A stretch of DNA of 64,000 nucleotides from Rotaria sordida (lineage: Eukaryota > Rotifera > Eurotatoria > Philodinida > Philodinidae): positions 407,881 through 471,880 of the forward strand of contig CAJNOL010000014.1 in assembly GCA_905250125.1 (NCBI GenBank), in the 5' to 3' direction. This document shows, piece by piece, positions 61,735-64,000 of the stretch (positions are counted from its first letter, which is position 1; each line of letters begins with the position of its first letter). The position numbers and the translations under genes are program-made. The notes under the pieces were generated by a model. That model made no database searches and was not told the DNA's origin. It saw only the letters and a program-made list of their open reading frames with translations.

Positions 61735-62525
61735 CGCCAAAGACATTCGATAGTTTTCTTGTTAGAAAGAATAAAGTCTCTATTACAAAGCTTTATAAAA
61801 ATATTTGATTTAAAATACTTACTGAAGGTTGAAAAGTTCTCTGCACACTTCTAGAATTTCGAAAACAATGTTCAGCTACTAAGAAATTTAGTCATATTTT
61901 CTGTCTTCTATCGGGTTTTATAGCGCTATGATAAGGCATTACAAAACAGAGAAAAAATAAAATTTTCAAGTTATCAGTTAAGTTTGAAATCGATCTTTTC
62001 TAACGGCCTTTGCTAACGAAAAGTGTTCACAACTAATAAGTGATTTCGAAAAATAAGATTTCTTACGGAAACCGAAATTAACGAAATCTCATATTTTATG
62101 TTCAATTAGAATTTAGTGAGTTCTCTACAAAAGCATATTAATATAAAACACAATACAGTTTTTCTATTAGACATTATGACAAAAAACTTCATTAGGTGTT
62201 CGAGAAAGAAAATATAGTTTTAATAAAATCGTTTCCTATGGAATCCGTGGCTTTGTAACCCGAATATTTTTATACCACTCGAAAGTTCCTATCACATTCG
62301 TTACATTCTCACATGACGTGCTTAAAAATTTTGAAAGCCAAGTACAAGACAAATTGATGAAATGCACTTCTCATCACTGATTTTGAATGAAGTTGCAAGG
62401 CACTTTTCTAGCCAAACATGTTCTTAAGACTCTTCAGGCTTCGATATTGCACTAAATATTTTTACACAACTTTGTAGTAGAGATTCTGTTCTTTCTAACA
62501 AGAAAGCTATCAAGTCTTCACAATG
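61735..62525. repeat. Foldback with about 90-bp arms
   Basis: The left arm 61738-61830 (TTCTTGTTAGAAAGAATAAA, GTCTCTATTACAAAGC) pairs with the right arm 62440-62520 (its reverse complement reads TTCTTGTTAGAAAGAACAGA, ATCTCTACTACAAAGTT). About 600 bp between the arms has no recognised content. Confidence 0.65.
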
Positions 62526-63026
62526 AGTGTTTGTTACACTATACTGAAAAACAAAATTAATGCAGAATTTCTACACTGTCCGCTACTTGTCTCCCTCAGA
62601 CAATGAGATACATAAAGCTGAAATTCCAGTATTGAATAGATTTAGATGTTGAATGTTGTGCACTGGGAATATCAGTTTCCACTAATACAGAAACATTTGA
62701 GAAAAGAATATTCCTTAAGAAAATTAAAACTTACGTTGCATGCTTTGTATACAGAATACCCTCAATTTTTTATTTTTATTTTCTTTCTTTTTTACTCTTA
62801 TAATGCTTAGTATAGATTTTTTGTGTCAATATTTAAATAAGACAAAAATAAATGAATTGACATGAGTTGCAAAATAACGAGTGCTGTAAATAATATCGTC
62901 ATATGAATCAACAGAGCAAAAGAGTGATGCATGAATATTGTCAACCTTTTGAGATTAAAGGAATTTATATAAATATTCAGAAGAAAAAGACTTTTCTATG
63001 TTTTATTCTAGATCACAAACATAAAA

Positions 63027-64000
63027 ATGGCTTTTTTTCTGATTAGTGGTTTGATGACTTGGACATTATTGACTGTAGTCATAAGTATTTTTGCTTATTA
63101 TGTGTGAGTATTCTTTTTGATTCATTTATTATTTCGAATCGATAATTTGATGATGCAAATTTTAGCTACAATTTGCGTACAAATAATATATTTCGCCGTC
63201 TTGGAATTCCTGGTCCAGCACCTATCCCATTCCTTGGCCAGCTGTTTAATATTGCACGTAAGGTAATGAACTTTATCCTTTGATTTGGTTTGATACTCAC
63301 AGGTTTTATTAAGGGCATGAAAACGAATGATATCGAACTGGTTCAAAAATACGGAAAAATTATTGGGTGAATAAAAAGTCTTACAGATGTTTTAGAGTCG
63401 ATCAATAATTTTATGTTAAATAATTGTACATGCCTTTTAGAGTATTTGAAGGAACATTTCCAATTATTCTTCTCTCTGATCCAGATCTACTTCGAAATGT
63501 ACTTATCAAAGATTCTAATGTGTTTGTCAATCGACGAGTAAAATATTACAACTTTTGTTTCTCTTTCATTATTTGACATAATAACTTTTCTTGACAGGTT
63601 ATCAAAAATATATCAGGTCCTTTTGAATATGGACTCACACTATTACAAGATGAACAATGGAAAAATGCTCGATCTATCGTTTCACCAACATTCTCTACAG
63701 CGAAACTCAGAGCAGTAAATATCTCTGTTAGATATTATTGATTTTTCTAGAATCTTTTCTTTCTCGTTAGATGTATGGTCTTATGAATGAAGTGAGCGAT
63801 ATGTACAACAATCGCCTTCTAGAATATGCGGATAAACACGAAATATTTAATATTAATGCGTATGTTTGCCTTTTTCTTATTGTAACTATATTTTAATTAT
63901 AGCTTTGTTACAATAACAGACTTAATGGTCAATATACACTTGATAATATTGCATCTTGTCTATTTGGTATTGAAACAAATTCATTAAAAAATGAAAATGC
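63027..64000 (+). CDS. CYP3-type cytochrome P450, 5' part (runs off right edge)
   Basis: Seven exons in phase: 63027-63103, 63166-63262, 63314-63366, 63441-63537, 63598-63714, 63771-63859 and 63920-64000+. They encode about 203 residues. The protein starts with a hydrophobic membrane anchor (MAFFLISGLMTWTLLTVVIS), then the proline-rich hinge GIPGPAPIPFLGQL. After these come the substrate-entry and helix B/C landmarks VLIKDSNVFVNRR, then YGLTLLQDEQWKNARSIVSPTFS, where the WxxxR tryptophan and arginine contact haem. This matches the CYP3 clan. The catalytic half (I-helix, ExxR, haem cysteine) is outside the window. Likely function is ER-bound monooxygenation of lipophilic substrates; the substrate is unknown. 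Confidence 0.9.

Larger units (their letters stand above)
56568..63026. other. Gene-poor 6.4-kb region
   Basis: AT-rich, with no supported gene. It contains three foldbacks listed separately, and a modestly G-rich stretch near 57990-58020 (GGGTATGTGCGTGTGAGGTGG). The P450 promoter should lie at the right end; the sequence before its ATG (GATCACAAACATAAAAATGG) shows no distinctive element. Confidence 0.5.

Noticed and set aside
1-64000. CRISPR arrays, prokaryotic operons, rRNA or tRNA genes
   Set aside because: The window has eukaryotic intron-exon genes throughout. The short tandem arrays lack regular repeat-spacer structure, and no cloverleaf or rRNA core sequence was noticed by eye. A tRNA scan would be needed to exclude small RNAs.

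Overview
The window reads as a compact, AT-rich metazoan nuclear genome, most likely a bdelloid rotifer (Adineta/Rotaria type). The case for this is: canonical GT-AG introns, many only 45-70 nt long; animal-only gene families (fascin, a multi-PDZ scaffold of the Patj/MPDZ family, UBA2, AASDH, a CYP3-type P450); a WWE plus ADP-ribosyltransferase protein of a kind I recall as common in rotifers; a decayed Penelope/Athena-like reverse transcriptase; and G-rich TGTGGG-like tracts resembling the telomeric repeat I recall for bdelloids. The assignment is from sequence reading and memory, with no database search.

Layout. 1-1445 (minus): 5' part of a PLAT-domain gene that runs off the left edge. 1446-4354: non-coding, with a repeat element carrying a large nested foldback. 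4355-12684 (minus): AASDH/ACSF4, 14 exons giving an adenylation domain, a carrier domain and a PQQ-type propeller, with repeat-bearing introns. 12685-12928: short, probably bidirectional promoter. 14511-25063 (plus): Patj/MPDZ-like scaffold with about ten PDZ domains over 20 exons; its 5' end is unresolved. 25064-29416: AT-rich, with a TTAA-flanked foldback. 29417-30364 (minus): WWE-ART gene interrupted by one in-frame TAA. 30938-31207: small orphan ORF. 33807-35825 (plus): fascin, 6 exons. 38346-38735 (plus): small cupin. 39171-43065 (plus): UBA2 (SUMO E1 subunit), 3 exons, with a repeat-filled last intron. 43680-44170: second copy of the first repeat family. 44400-45777: a poorly conserved, possibly decayed gene.

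From about 46.4 to 56.6 kb the character changes to an accessory or subtelomere-like region. It holds five sites of telomere-like sequence, four of them with a G-rich tract followed by a C-rich tract, which is the order expected of telomere-telomere fusions. Between them lie foldback elements, a 70-bp degenerate tandem array, a hAT-type MITE, a hAT transposase fragment, a 5'-truncated Athena-like RT pseudogene and a truncated gene end. Two intact, intronless, visibly GC-richer enzyme genes also sit here: a YdjC/ChbG carbohydrate deacetylase and a GT4 glycosyltransferase resembling GLT1D1. 56.6-63.0 kb is gene-poor with several foldbacks, and 63027-64000 is the 5' part of a P450 that leaves the window.

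The host genes encode unrelated housekeeping, cytoskeletal and polarity functions and are not an operon. The most unusual biology is the 46-57 kb region. Its combination of head-to-head telomere-like tracts, a retroelement truncated exactly at such a tract, and intact GC-rich enzyme genes suggests repeated end-healing, fusion and gene capture.
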